DNA of 21,490 bases from Mnemiopsis leidyi (taxonomy: Eukaryota; Ctenophora; Tentaculata; Lobata; Bolinopsidae). Below the pieces are notes generated by a model. The model had not been told where the DNA came from. It saw only the letters and a list, made by a program, of their open reading frames with translations, and ran no database searches. The translations under genes and the position numbers were made by a program. The stretch lies in NCBI GenBank assembly GCA_000226015.1, contig JH153073.1:32487-53976 (forward strand), written 5' to 3'. This document shows, one piece after another, positions 1-10,149 of this stretch. Numbering within the stretch: the first letter of the stretch is position 1; every line of letters begins with the position of its first letter.

Positions 1-307
1 GCTGGTAGATGTGGTGTACGCTGGTAGATGTGGTGTACGCTGGTAGATGTGGTGTACGCTGGTAGATGTGGTGTACGCTGGTAGATGTGGTGTACGCTGG
101 TAGATGTGGTGTACGCTGGTAGATGTGGTGTACGCTGGTAGAGTGTGGTGTACGCTGGTAGAGTGTGGTGTACGCTGGTAGAGTGTGGTGTACGCTGGTA
201 GATGTGGTGTACGCTGGTAGATGTGGTGTACGCTGGTAGATGTGGTGTACGCTGGTAGATGTGGTGTACGCTGGTAGATGTGGTGTACGCTGGTAGATGT
301 TGTGTCA
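1..307. repeat. 19/20-bp minisatellite at window edge
   Basis: Sixteen head-to-tail units starting with gctggtag. Units 1-7 and 11-16 are 19 bp long, while units 8-10 (134-193) are 20 bp because they read gagtg instead of gatg. The last unit (289-307) decays at its end. The array begins at base 1, so its true length is unknown. The plus strand is rich in G and T and poor in A and C. No coding meaning was found. Confidence 0.97.
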
Positions 308-1674
308 AATGTGAATTGTGCTTTATAGCTGTGAAATTTGAAACCCTTTAGTTTTGTAAATAACGTGATGTCGTTACAACATAACAAACCTGTTCTTCAG
401 GTTTTTAGTTTTATCGTTCATGGGTTCGTGTTTTTCTTTACACTTTTTTGCCTGCCCAGAAATACTTAACTACGATTGATAATAACCTTCTTCAAATTCT
501 ATTTCATGATGTTTAAAAATGGTAAACTGTATTTTAGTTCTGTACTCTGATCATTTGCCGCCGATATCATTTGCCGCTTGATATCTGTAAAAGTTGTTCT
601 AAACTCTGGTCGGTGAATAAGTAAGCATTCATGCGGCCCTCCCTGGCTGTCTCTCTCCTGTACGCAGTTTTGAAGGAAGGTTTTATTCCAAAAAACGATG
701 CGCCATTCAATTGCCACAAATTTAATTTTGTTCCTATCTTTTAACTTGCATTACTATATTGTATTCGTTTATTGGTTATGTAAGCTAGCGAACATTTAAG
801 ATTTTCATCTAAAGTATGCACCAGCAGAAATATTGTGTTATACTACTATTCTAATTCTAATTCTAATACAACTTGTGTCGAGATAACTCACTGATTATCG
901 GTAGCATCTCGGATATCATCATAGTACATGTGGACAAGCTCCGATCTAGGTACCTTGACAACGATTAAGTCCTTCAACAACGATTATGTTTTCAGTTGCG
1001 CTTCAATGCATCATTTATTGGAGCACCATAATTAGCTGGTGAATTCCAATCGATCACGCAATCGCTCATTCAATGCAACATCCGATACCGCGTGTTAACG
1101 AAAATTGCCACCAATTACACGCATCCTCGCTCACCAACTCTGAACATGTCTTTGTGTGGTATTGGCACAAATCGGCATATGGTTGCTGGATAGAGCGCAA
1201 GAAGATGAGCATTTGCTTGCTGCCCTAAGAGGTGGATTTGGATCGTAAAACTTCGGAATTTTGAAGGGATTGAAGTTAAAAATAACTTGCGCAGACGGCG
1301 CCTAGGCTAACAACAATTAAATTGCGCAAATTAACGGGCGGGTTTAATGCAAAATATCTTGAAAGTTGTCAGCTGACAGCAGTGATTTTGGATGAAAATT
1401 GGATTTTTATTTGGCGTTTGTTTTGGTGCACATGTTCATTTAATTGCGAACCAAGGTCAACAAAAGGTAATCAAAAAGCGGGGGCGAAGCAGCTATGAAG
1501 TGACATTTAATTAAATTCCTGACAACGCTATGATCCACCTACAGATGTCATTCTGATGTAAACCTCACCATGATATCTTTATGAAACTGTGACCAAGTTC
1601 ACGTATAAGTCGTCAGTTTTCGATAATCCACAGCAAATTGCTCCACGTTGATTCAATGTGTAATTTTTCTGCAG
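308..1674. other. noncoding, upstream of the BPL_N gene
   Basis: AT-rich sequence with stops in all frames and no recognisable protein. It includes a small (ctaatt)n stretch near 850-865. It should hold the promoter of the following gene. A pyrimidine-rich acceptor-like site (taatttttctgcag, AG at 1673-1674) at its end suggests that an untranslated upstream exon splices in just before the start codon. Confidence 0.5.
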
Positions 1675-1700
1675 AAGACTAACACACGATCCCACCTAGA

Positions 1701-2702
1701 ATGGAAGATGGTCCGACTAAAGATCGCTTTGTCGGAGTATATAACGACGATGGGGCGTCCTCCTGGTGTGTGGACTGCACGTGCAACATGCTCACACGAC
1801 GTTCCTACACACCTGTCAGACTCACTGCAGAGGATATACTGTCGGGGGAGCTGAGCAGGGACTTTGTAGGGATTGTCTTTCCAGGGGGACGAGACAGTCC
1901 CTACCACGATAAGTTGCAGGGTCCAGGGAACCGACTTGTCCGGCACTTTGTCGAGCGGGGTGGATGGTACTTGGGTCTGTGTGCAGGTGATATTTTGATA
2001 CAATGTTATAGAAGTTGTGGGTGGGACGTGGGTCATGCGGTTTTATTTCCATTATGGGATCATATAGAACATGTAAGCATCAACTAACACCATTACATTA
2101 ATTACGGGGCGGGGTAAAGCTCGGACCATTACCCCCCCCCCCCCCCCCCCATTTATTTATAATTAGATTAATCAGATTAATTCATTGTTTTAACCACGAT
2201 ATTTTCAGGAGGTTATTACGGCAGTGCCCATATCATCTTCGGTAAAGGAGACCCTAACTTGGAGATAGAAGCCTCCAGAGAACTAGCCTTCTTCCCGGGT
2301 ACAGCTGTGGGGCCCCGATATCCGGGCTACGAATACAGCGACAATAGCGGGGAGAGAGTAGTCTCTGTATCCCGGCCTGACCAGGGCAAGGAAAGGAGAG
2401 TCTACTTCAACGGGGGCTGTTATTTCAGTCCGGCAAAGTCTGAGGGGTTGAAGTGCGCGGGCACAACCTTGTGGGAATATGTCGGACCGTCAGACATGGC
2501 TCCTGCTGTGGTGGGATGTTGTGTCGGACAGGGCAGAGTTGTTCTGAGCGGGGTGCACCCCGAGGTGGGACATGAGGACCTGGGAAGTTCTTCCCACTCT
2601 GAAGATGTTATAAGGGAGATGGAACTCCGTGACTCTGACCGGTTGGAGGTGCTGGAAGATATGTTTGTCTTCCTGGAAAGTGTGACAGTTCACGGCTCAT
2701 AG
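1701..2702 (+). CDS. stand-alone BPL_N (biotin-protein ligase N-terminal, GATase-like) protein, two exons
   Basis: Exon 1 is 1701-1986 and exon 2 is 2209-2702. The 222-bp intron begins gtgata and ends ttttcag; the splice is phase 1 and gives 259 aa. The start is the first ATG after an in-frame stop at 1680-1682. Residues about 10-235 match the BPL_N domain known from the N-terminus of fungal biotin-protein ligase: VGVYNDDGAS near the start, FPGGRDSPY, GLCAGGYYGS around the nucleophile elbow, YFNGGCYF, and GRVVLSGVHPE. A class I amidotransferase-type triad is present as Cys94, His212 and Glu214 (family knowledge plus visible residues). The biotin-ligase catalytic and C-terminal domains are absent: the frame stops at 2700-2702 and nothing downstream resembles them. 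No signal peptide is obvious. The substrate is unknown, so a role in biotin transfer should not be assumed. Confidence 0.85.
1987..2208 (+). other. intron of the BPL_N gene with a C19 run
   Basis: A GT...AG intron that joins codon 96 (g + ga). It contains an uninterrupted run of 19 C at 2132-2150, preceded by a G-rich stretch (acggggcggggt, about 2104-2115). If the intron were retained, translation would continue to a stop at 2085-2087, losing the His/Glu half of the triad. Confidence 0.85.
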
Positions 2703-3421
2703 GTATCATCATTACAAAATTGTGTGGTGAAGACAGGTGGTGTGTGATGGAGGGGATCCGTTCATATCGCTTTCTTCAATCTTTGTAATGATTTTAGCAG
2801 GTTTTAAGCATCATTGCAGTTCGGTTTTTATTTTTGTTATGCGTTTATTTTTAACTAGATTTGTTGCAGAGTAACGAATATTTGTATGTTTTACGTTTGT
2901 AGTGGTAACTAGCCAATAATACATATCATTTGTCCGTTTTATGTTTAAATTATGTTTATTCGAGGTGTTTATTTCGTCGACTTAGTTTTTATTTAGTTTT
3001 TATCTTACAATATAATATGTAGAGCTAAATCAATTCAGTAGTTCACATATCCATGCATCGATCTGCCAAAAGTAAAAGAAGATTCAAGATTTATACCAAA
3101 ATTCTTTGATTGTGAGGATTTATTCATGGGTATCTCTGATGACAACCGATTCTGTAGCGTTTAAATCTGTATTGTATAAACATTTGTATTGTATTAAAAG
3201 CTTACTATTTTATAAACAGCATACTTAAAGACCTGCTTTATTGCTTTTTCTTCGTTTTCTGAAATCGGACCATGCCTTTACGTCGCCCTCGGTATCAGGG
3301 GTGAAATTTCCCAGATATATTTTTCTAGAAGATATCGCAATACTTACTTTTGTGCCTGCTCATTCTAGTGAGAGTTTGAAACTATCACTATTGGCATTGC
3401 TGAACAAACTTTCCGTTTCAG
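2703..3421 (+). other. 3' region of BPL_N gene and spacer before the next gene
   Basis: AT-rich, with no supportable coding exon. The variant polyadenylation signal ATTAAA at 3193-3198 could end the BPL_N transcript. A short frame at 3272-3291 (ATG then MPLRRP) ends at a weak GT with the right phase to join the next exon at 3422, so it may be the start of the next gene; this is weak. Confidence 0.4.
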
Positions 3422-4588
3422 GAATTACCAGTGCCTGCTGGAGAAAGGGCTACAGAGAGGTTTTATAGTACCGTTCCTGGGTCTGTTCTTCAACCAGGTC
3501 CTCATGACGTCTCTTATCTTCAAGGAGCTGAACATCCCCGAACTCGATCTGTATCCGGAGGAGTGTAAGTCTTTGTAACCTCAGCTTCAGACTTTTAGCT
3601 GAGTAGTGGGCTTCAGACTTTTAGCTAAGTAGCGGGCTGCAACGTTTCGATTTTTTTTTCGTATTGGCTGAAAGCTTAGTTACAGAACTAGAATAGAGAT
3701 AAATCGACTTATCGCCTATCGAATAAATAAGTAGTTAACAACGTGAAAAAGTAAACAGATCGGTATTGTGCTGACAATAACAATAGTAATGTTTTGCAGT
3801 GGAGGGACCCTGGCGAGACTCCTTCGCTCAAGTCCCAGATGGAGGTTCCAGCTCTACCGACCCCCTGTTGGTAGCCTCCATTAACTCCGACACAGAGGAC
3901 TCAGTAGACATCGCTCTCGACTCAATCTGTCTCTCGCCTTGCTTCCCCGCCACCCCTTCCTCATTTTCTAGAAAACTCAAACGGTAAGATAGAGGTTAAA
4001 TTTTATGAGCGAAAGCCAAAAGGTCATAGGGCGGGAATAATGATAAGTGTTCAACTATTTACTTATATTTTCTTGACGATAAGCAACTTCCATAACGAAA
4101 TGATCCCGACTGCCGCCTCACTTGCAGTTTGAGAAAGAAGCCACTAGACGCAGGGGAAGTGGGTTTGCTGCCGGGCGTAGAGGAGATTCTAGGACCGGTA
4201 GCAGCTGCTATCGCTCAACAACACCCCCGCACCAAGGTCCTACAGATACAGTACTTGCCACCATACCTACTTAGACGGTAAGATCTGTTTACCTTCGTAT
4301 TTTGTTTCTTGCAGCTAACAGTAAGTGCAGCTAGCAGTAACCTGCTCAATGCTCACAGATAAAGGTTATCAAAGACTTGAAGTTGAAGGTTGTTTGCATG
4401 TCTTATATTGCCTTATAATGCCTTATATTTGACTAGTTAACTCCAAGGCTTCCCCCTACTGCAGGTATCAGCTGGCAGCAAGTCTGGAGAGGTTGGTGGA
4501 CCGTCCAGCGGTACATTTCTTCATCTTCAAGGACAAGCTGCTCGGGGAGGAAGAACTCAGAGCTTTGAGTTTGCAACGTGAGAGTTAA
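3422..4588 (+). CDS. unrecognised protein, 3' four exons
   Basis: The exons are 3422-3564, 3800-3983, 4128-4277 and 4465-4588. All introns are GT...AG (three donors read gtaag), phases agree throughout, and the stop is TAA at 4586-4588, giving about 199 residues. Exon 1 begins NYQCLLEKGL and holds a hydrophobic stretch (FIVPFLGLFF). Exon 2 is Ser/Asp-rich and low in complexity (NSDTEDSVDIALDS). Exon 3 has a basic patch (RKLKRLRKKP) running from exon 2, then LQIQYLPPYLL. Exon 4 contains VHFFIFKDKLLGEEELRALS. The VPFLGL motif faintly recalls RasGEF (CDC25) catalytic domains, but the other hallmarks are not visible, so I do not assign that family. The true 5' end is not established; a possible first exon at 3272-3291 fits in phase only. 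The uniform splice phases make a real gene likely. Confidence 0.65.
3585..3636. repeat. 26-bp tandem duplication in intron
   Basis: Two copies of a unit starting cttcagacttttagct, differing at a few bases, lie 21 bases after the first donor of the unrecognised gene. Confidence 0.9.
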
Positions 4589-5304
4589 GTTGAAATAGTT
4601 GACCCGACAGATGTGAGACCTACTGGACGTCTCGGTAGTTTGGATTATTGGAACTTTGTTCAAATCCCCGGAGTTACCAACACACCTTTATGGAAGAAAA
4701 CAATCAGAATTTGATTATCATTAGGTCCTTATCTTTGTCAAAAAACTGGTGTCTTAAATGTCATATCGAAATTGAAAATAAGCTGTATAAGCTGTAGTTA
4801 AATTATATAAATGATTATCTCAATGTGTTCAATGTAATATCTTATCTTTTTCAATTAATTAACTTTTTTGCAGTTTATATCATATGCCTGATATTCGATT
4901 TTGGTAAATTAACAATTTGACTAGCTGAATTACATTTAAAATTTATTTAAATTGTTATATTATGTATGGACATATTTTATTATAACATGGGATTGCTGTT
5001 TATTAACGTTTACCACTCAAATTCGATGTTGGATTCTATTCCTCTTGTAATTGTTATTTATTTAAAACGAAGAGCACGCTGAATTATTTTTCATGGCTTG
5101 TTGTTTGCTGTTTTCTACAAATTTCAAATAAAGCTTATCGTTTTAAATTTGTTGTTTTAATGCGTTCATGAAAAAAAACCACAGACACTTAAAAAACAGA
5201 GACACTAATTTCGCTTCAAGTTCAACATTAATGATTGCGTGAACATTGCTTTTTTACGCGGAAATGAAATTTAAAATAATTTACAATTCGTGTTTCTTTC
5301 GCAG
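4589..5304 (+). other. 3' UTR and AT-rich spacer
   Basis: AT-rich, with stops in every frame. It is read as the 3' UTR of the unrecognised gene as far as the AATAAA near 5127, then spacer. A pyrimidine-rich stretch ends in cgcag at 5300-5304. Confidence 0.5.
5127..5132 (+). terminator. AATAAA polyadenylation signal
   Basis: A canonical hexamer about 540 bases after the stop of the unrecognised gene, followed by T-rich sequence (cgttttaaatttgttgtttt). It is the best candidate 3' end for that transcript. Confidence 0.6.
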
Positions 5305-5445
5305 CTGACAAGATGAATGTTGGTGCTTCTATTCCTGCAATGTCTTTCTCGTGCTTGGGTTTGGAACTTGCAGATCTAATTGGAAGAAAAAGTGGTGCAG
5401 AAAACAGATTGGAGATCACAAGCACCCTTTCACGTTTAGCCGCAG
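5305..5445 (+). CDS. possible first coding exon (weak), perhaps of the zinc-finger gene
   Basis: An acceptor-like ttctttcgcag precedes ctgacaagATG (ATG at 5313), and the frame reads MNVGASIPAMSFSCLGLELA and onward to a weak donor (GCAG|GTTTGA) in phase 1. That phase matches the acceptor pair at 13079/13082 in front of the first firm zinc-finger-gene exon. If spliced, it would add about 44 residues and create a 7.6-kb intron. The peptide matches no family I recognise. The minus-strand frame over the same bases is equally anonymous. It could be chance. Confidence 0.22.
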
Positions 5446-5610
5446 GTTTGAATTTAAATCATCAGATCTCGCCTGAACGTGATGCCACCTATTTCTCAAT
5501 TTGTTCCAATATAATCTTATTTAACTTTATCATTTTCAATTTTCTTATTTAATCGAACTTGAGGTTCTGAATGAAACATATTTGTCAATTATAATTAGAC
5601 TTTGAAGTTT

Positions 5611-5627
5611 GTCGTAAAGTTTACGAC
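5611..5627. repeat. perfect inverted repeat
   Basis: Reads gtcgtaaa-g-tttacgac: two perfect 8-bp arms around a single base. It could bind a dimeric factor or be chance. Confidence 0.8.
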
Positions 5628-5764
5628 TGCATGATCGTCCCCTAATAAAATCCCAACAAATTTACCGCAAAATCAAACTCAACGTAGTTACTGTTACATG
5701 TTAGCACTTAGCAGCTGAGAAGAGCTTTGAGTTAGCTCAACCTGCGAATTTTGATTCTTTGATT

Positions 5765-6306
5765 CACGTGACGCATTTGAGTTTGGCACATGTGTATGAT
5801 TTCCTATCTCGATTTATCATTTCTGTTTGATAGAATTGACGATTGCATTTGCAATTCCTCGCCACGTACCAATTAAATTTCGCCTAACTAAATAACTCAA
5901 CACTTTCAACTAGTAGATGCAACCGAAACTTTCAGTTGCATTAAGCTTGTTTAGTTGCCATTTGTCAAATAAATTCTGTGTTTTAAAGTGCACACCGAAT
6001 ATGGCTTATACTTAAATGCTTACCCCTTTGCTTTAGCTCGTTTCGTGAAACACGTGTAGCTGTCGTGACTACGTAACCAATCAAACGGCACCTTCCCCAG
6101 CACGTGCATTACAGGAGCCAATCAGAGGTCGAGCCCTTTACCAGGGTTGAAGCACACGTGGCTGGATTTAATAGAGAGTTTAATATCGTCGCGTGCCTGC
6201 ATTCCCCTTTATATCTGCCCGTCTGTTTTAGCTTCAAAATAAGCTTTTATTTTGATTAACCTATAATTTCTTTGGTTTATCGATTTACAAGTTTCTGCCG
6301 CACGTG
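5765..6306. promoter_or_regulatory. E-box/CCAAT cluster A
   Basis: Five CACGTG hexamers (5765, 6051, 6101, 6155, 6301) and two CCAAT boxes (6077-6081 and 6118-6122, each as CCAATCA) fall within 540 bases, followed by a TATA-like tttatat at 6208-6214. CACGTG is the site of bHLH-ZIP factors (Myc/Max, USF, MITF/TFE) and CCAAT is the NF-Y site. The arrangement suits a core promoter or enhancer, with a possible start near 6240. No gene immediately downstream is evident. Confidence 0.5.
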
Positions 6307-7280
6307 GCTTTTTAACGAAATCAAGTTTAACTCTGGCTCAAACGCTTAGAGATTTAGTTGGTTGAGAAGCAAAGATTGCGAATTCGGCGGCTAGTTGAGC
6401 AGTTGTGCAATTAAAACCATGGGTAGAATTAGATGGGTGGAAGGCAGTATTTAAGTTGTCGGGCAGCGTGTGTGACGTGTCTGTGCATTTCATGTGGTTT
6501 TGTTAGAATTTCGACTCAATTATATTTGTTATGAACGTGACAAAGTAGGTTGAATCGTTTCTCCTAGATGATCTGAACCACAAAAACCGTGTAAAATTTG
6601 GTTCCGGTTGTACGGACGGTAGCGGCAGTATATTCTAAAAACTTTTCCCCTTTGACCAATTGGGGAAATTTGCTTTAGCTTTGCGCTTGCAAGTGACTAT
6701 TTATATACAAAGAAAGCATATGAAAAATGGACTATGATTAAGTCAGTTTCTTTTAGTTTTATTCTTTTAACAGTCACCTACACAACTGGCAATTTGAATT
6801 AGTGTTTATAGTACGAAAATTAGTAACAAATAGCATTAAAATAAATGGTACCAATACAATGTAGCCATACTGCATTACTGCAACCATTGACATTGTTTAA
6901 CTTTGTCTTTAACCCCCCAATAAGAATGAATTGCATATCAGTGTCACAAAAGCACTAATATTGATACATGCTATCCCATACTGACTGACAGTGACACTTG
7001 AACAATGTTCTATTATCGCGATTAGCTCTAAAATTTGTCAGAACGTTCGACAATGCCCCTTAATCAGTAAATGGTTGACCCCACCTGCGATCAACTCTTA
7101 AAACAGTTCGATAAGGCTGCTAACGCTGACAAATTCTGTTCGGTGCACTTGATGGGAGGGCTTTCCAAATTACCCTCCAATGGGAAGACTAGATTTACCG
7201 ATTGTGACCATTAACAACACAGGATCCTAATAAATTAGTGCATCACTTGACGGGCAACAAGCTACTATCCGTCCGATTAA

Positions 7281-7452
7281 CCAATCAGTGTCCGGCTGTT
7301 TTGTTGCCGGAGTCCGGTACTCGCCATTAGCTATATCGACACTTTACCCCTCCTCTCCCGCCGATAACGGAGTTTTCTCCAGTCGGCTGCTTCCGCTCCC
7401 TTACCTCGCCCAATCATATTCCGGGTTTAAAGTCACGTGATCTGGCTATTGG
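7281..7452. promoter_or_regulatory. E-box/CCAAT cluster B
   Basis: CCAAT at 7281-7285 and 7410-7414, inverted CCAAT (ATTGG) at 7448-7452, and gtCACGTGat at 7434-7439. The spacing is tight: 19 bases between the second CCAAT and the E-box, then 8 bases to the ATTGG. The surrounding sequence is locally richer in GC than its neighbourhood. Confidence 0.4.
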
Positions 7453-7660
7453 TTCACCTGATCGAAGCTTGGTGATGGACAGTGAAGTAAACAAACAGTT
7501 TTGTTAATTGGACCTCTACTCAGTTTGTTGTGCTGTCTGCCCGTGTGCTTGCTTCTACGAATAGTGCTACCAACAACTCATCTCACATTATACGCTCCCT
7601 TCAGTGCTCATATCATGGTCTCAGTTTCTAGAGCTAGAGTTGCCTCGCCCTACTGCCGCG

Positions 7661-7724
7661 AAGGGTCACAACAATTTTCAAATTTTATAAAAAAATTTTA
7701 AAATTTTTTGAAAAGGGTCACAAC
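7661..7724. repeat. 12-bp direct repeats around a 40-bp AT-rich palindrome
   Basis: aagggtcacaac occurs at 7661-7672 and 7713-7724. The 40 bases between are almost pure A/T and form an imperfect inverted repeat (ttttcaaa near the left end, ttttgaaaa at the right). Confidence 0.8.
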
Positions 7725-8014
7725 GTGAGACAAGGATTCAAGTATATTTGCTTCGCAAAAAATGAAATTTTGGAATTTCAAGACACTTGAGTTTCACACT
7801 TTGAACTAATTCTGATACATCATCCTTTTGGCTTTGCTCTGTTGTTACGGTTATTTTTGCCAGCAATCGTGTTTCAATGTCAGAAAGTGCTTAGTATTCA
7901 GCAATACAGCCATTGTTCTAGAGGTTAATGTTGCTAAGCCACCCACTTTATAGCTAGAGTTCCTCTTCAGTGAGCAAGTTTTACAATAAACACTTTCCTG
8001 CCCGTGCTTCTGAC

Positions 8015-8048
8015 TCTAACACTGATTCTAACACTGATTCTAACACTG
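8015..8048. repeat. 12-bp micro-tandem repeat
   Basis: Nearly three copies of tctaacactgat. Confidence 0.9.
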
Positions 8049-8342
8049 TCTTATTATGTTCTAGATTTGATCGGATGTAACGTAATGATAACACGCCATG
8101 TCGTGATGATCAATATGTTATGATTTTGTAATGTTCTTAGATTTACCCAACATTTTGTTTGCACTGTATGCTTTACAAGCTCAAAGCTACTGCTAATCCA
8201 GCTATTTTCACCGGGTTAAAAAAGAATCCCAGAGTCGTTTTGCATTGCCCTGAAAACCTGGCAAACCTCTCTAATATTCACTTTGGGATGATGATAGTGC
8301 CTTAATCATTATTGTCGGCAATACTACAGTGCGGCTCCACCA

Positions 8343-8451
8343 TTTACAAGATGATACCCGTCTAACGTTCTAACGAAACGTGCTCTCGCCAGGAGAGCAG
8401 CAACTAAGCTGCGAGCCGCGCGCGAGTCGGGTTACACTAACACCTCGACAA
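8343..8451 (+). mobile_element. R-family MITE-like element (copy R1, 109 bp)
   Basis: The element starts tttacaagatgatacccgtc and ends aacacctcgacaa, and it is bounded by exact 8-bp direct repeats CTCCACCA at 8335-8342 and 8452-8459. The two ends form an imperfect inverted repeat (TTtaCaAGaTG against TTgtCgAGgTG). Inside are two hairpins: tgctctc (8381-8387) pairs with gagagca (8393-8399), and gcagc (8397-8401) with gctgc (8408-8412). The core cgtctaacgttctaacgaaacg region, followed by gagccgcgcgcgagtcggg, recurs 10 kb away at 18661-18727. An 8-bp duplication is typical of hAT, P or Merlin-type DNA transposons. It has no coding capacity, so it would be non-autonomous. Confidence 0.75.
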
Positions 8452-9572
8452 CTCCACCAATGGCCCAACAGTCCCGGTGAGTTAGCTACACTTTTAAATT
8501 TAACGGGAAGTAAAGGTTAAGGAAATCCGAAGACTTCTAGTTGATACAAGGTTTTATCTTCGATGTTGGGAGTTGAGACACTTCCCCTCGGTTAACTTAA
8601 ATGACTTTCTGGACACTCTGGTGTGATCTAGGAGTTAAGGATCGTGGTGCAGTTTAGAATCGTGGTGTAGCAGCCCCTTTAGGCTGTGTTTAAATAACAA
8701 AATTTTGACTTAGTATGACCAAGTTGTCTAATTCCTATAACTGCTAGTCAAAGCCATGATTTAGTCTGACATTCGGCTATCACTACGGATTTCACGATTA
8801 CAGAAATGTGAATATCATTATTCTTAATTAATTGACTCTATATTTTCATTTTTCTCTGACACATTAGACTTTGATATCAGTATTGTGAATAATAAAGCTA
8901 TTAACATTAAGCTACATGCTCATCCATGAATGTCACTACCTCTGAACCGATTTGTGAAGCAGATCCCTCGACATTATCTCCCCCTAAGTCAAAACATGTG
9001 CTTGTTATAGTAGCCATCTTCTTCCATGTATTTTACAATTCTTAATTGATGGGTTGTGTGAATGAGTACTCTAATGTGGCCACATGTCCAATTATAAAGT
9101 CTGAGTAAGCAGTGCGATCTATCCGTTGACTGCTCAGCTTGCCGGACGCGTGACACAGTATTGCACACCCTTTTGATTTCACGCACGTGTCGGCAACCGA
9201 TAATTGGTAATTAAAACATGTTGATTACTACTTTGGGGTCGTGACATTTAAGACTTATTTATGGCAGGTGGACAACGGAGGAGCCATTAGGGAGAGTGTC
9301 GCTATTGGACGGTGAGGTTGATAGCGGGTGTTGATTGGGAGACGGTAGCCGGAAGGCAGGTGCCGTAGGATGATCGTAGTGACAATTGGGCACGCTCCAC
9401 GATTACCTCTATTAGTGGCACTCTTCTTAAGCTAGTCACTAGCAGACTCATTCCATCACATGCAGCACTACCCATTGAGGGGAGACACAAGCTTCTCGCA
9501 AGAGAGAGAGGCCTCCCAGAGGGAGCCAGTAAGCAAGCTCATGAATAGTTATCGATAAGAGCTGCAGTGGGT

Positions 9573-9780
9573 CACGTGAGCAGTTTAGGTTACCAGCCTG
9601 GCGCGTAATGACGGGACTTACTCGCCGCGCTTAATCACTCTCTGTATACAAATTGACGAAGCTTTTGTTGCTGTAAACCCGACACAGTCCCTTTGTATAA
9701 CACTTCATGTCGCCAAGTCACCTGATATAAAATAGCTTGTTCTTATTGGCTGAAATTTTATGATAAGGCACAGCTATTGG
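9573..9780. promoter_or_regulatory. E-box/CCAAT cluster C
   Basis: gtCACGTGag at 9573-9578, inverted CCAAT (ATTGG) at 9745-9749 and 9776-9780, and TATA-like tataaaat at 9725-9732. Further E-boxes flank it at 9184 and 10110. Confidence 0.35.
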
Positions 9781-10149
9781 AGGGGTGCACATGCAAGCTA
9801 AACACCTTGGATTACAGGCTAAAGTTTGGTAAAGCGTTCACGGGACCTCTTCCTCTCACAAAAGAAGCCTGCTAAGCATTTTTATTCACTCCTTGCAGAA
9901 TAAAGGGTAATGACAGCAATTTTCCTGGATTTCTTAGCAGTGCGCTTTGTCGAGGTGTAGATTTGAGGGGTCCGCATTGTTGTCCTGCCCTCCGCTAGGT
10001 GTCATGATCTTCAACCACTTTAGAGCCTGATTGCTACCAGTAAATCATGACAGCTTCAATCATGGCTCGTTACTTCATTCGGGCTGGGGAACGTGTTGCC
10101 TGCCTGTGTCACGTGATCCACCACGCGTCCCACCGCGAGAACTCTCCTC

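Noticed and set aside
1-307. CRISPR array
   Set aside because: Units are directly adjacent with no unique spacers, and the window is from an animal.
499-717. Minus-strand 72-codon frame
   Set aside because: No domain, splice signal or repeated occurrence supports it.
1653-2036. Minus-strand frame of 127 codons opposite BPL_N exon 1
   Set aside because: Shadow of the real exon; no domain and no splice context on that strand.
3272-3291. Tiny first exon (MPLRRP) for the unrecognised gene
   Set aside because: The phase fits, but the donor is poor and the exon is too short to support from sequence alone; mentioned but not called.
3422-3564. RasGEF (CDC25) assignment for the unrecognised gene
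   Set aside because: Only the short VPFLGL match is visible. The other conserved blocks are missing and the following exons do not fit the domain.
7501-7701. Hydrophobic frame that could be a signal-peptide protein
   Set aside because: It has no ATG at its start, runs into the AT palindrome, and lacks splice or family support.
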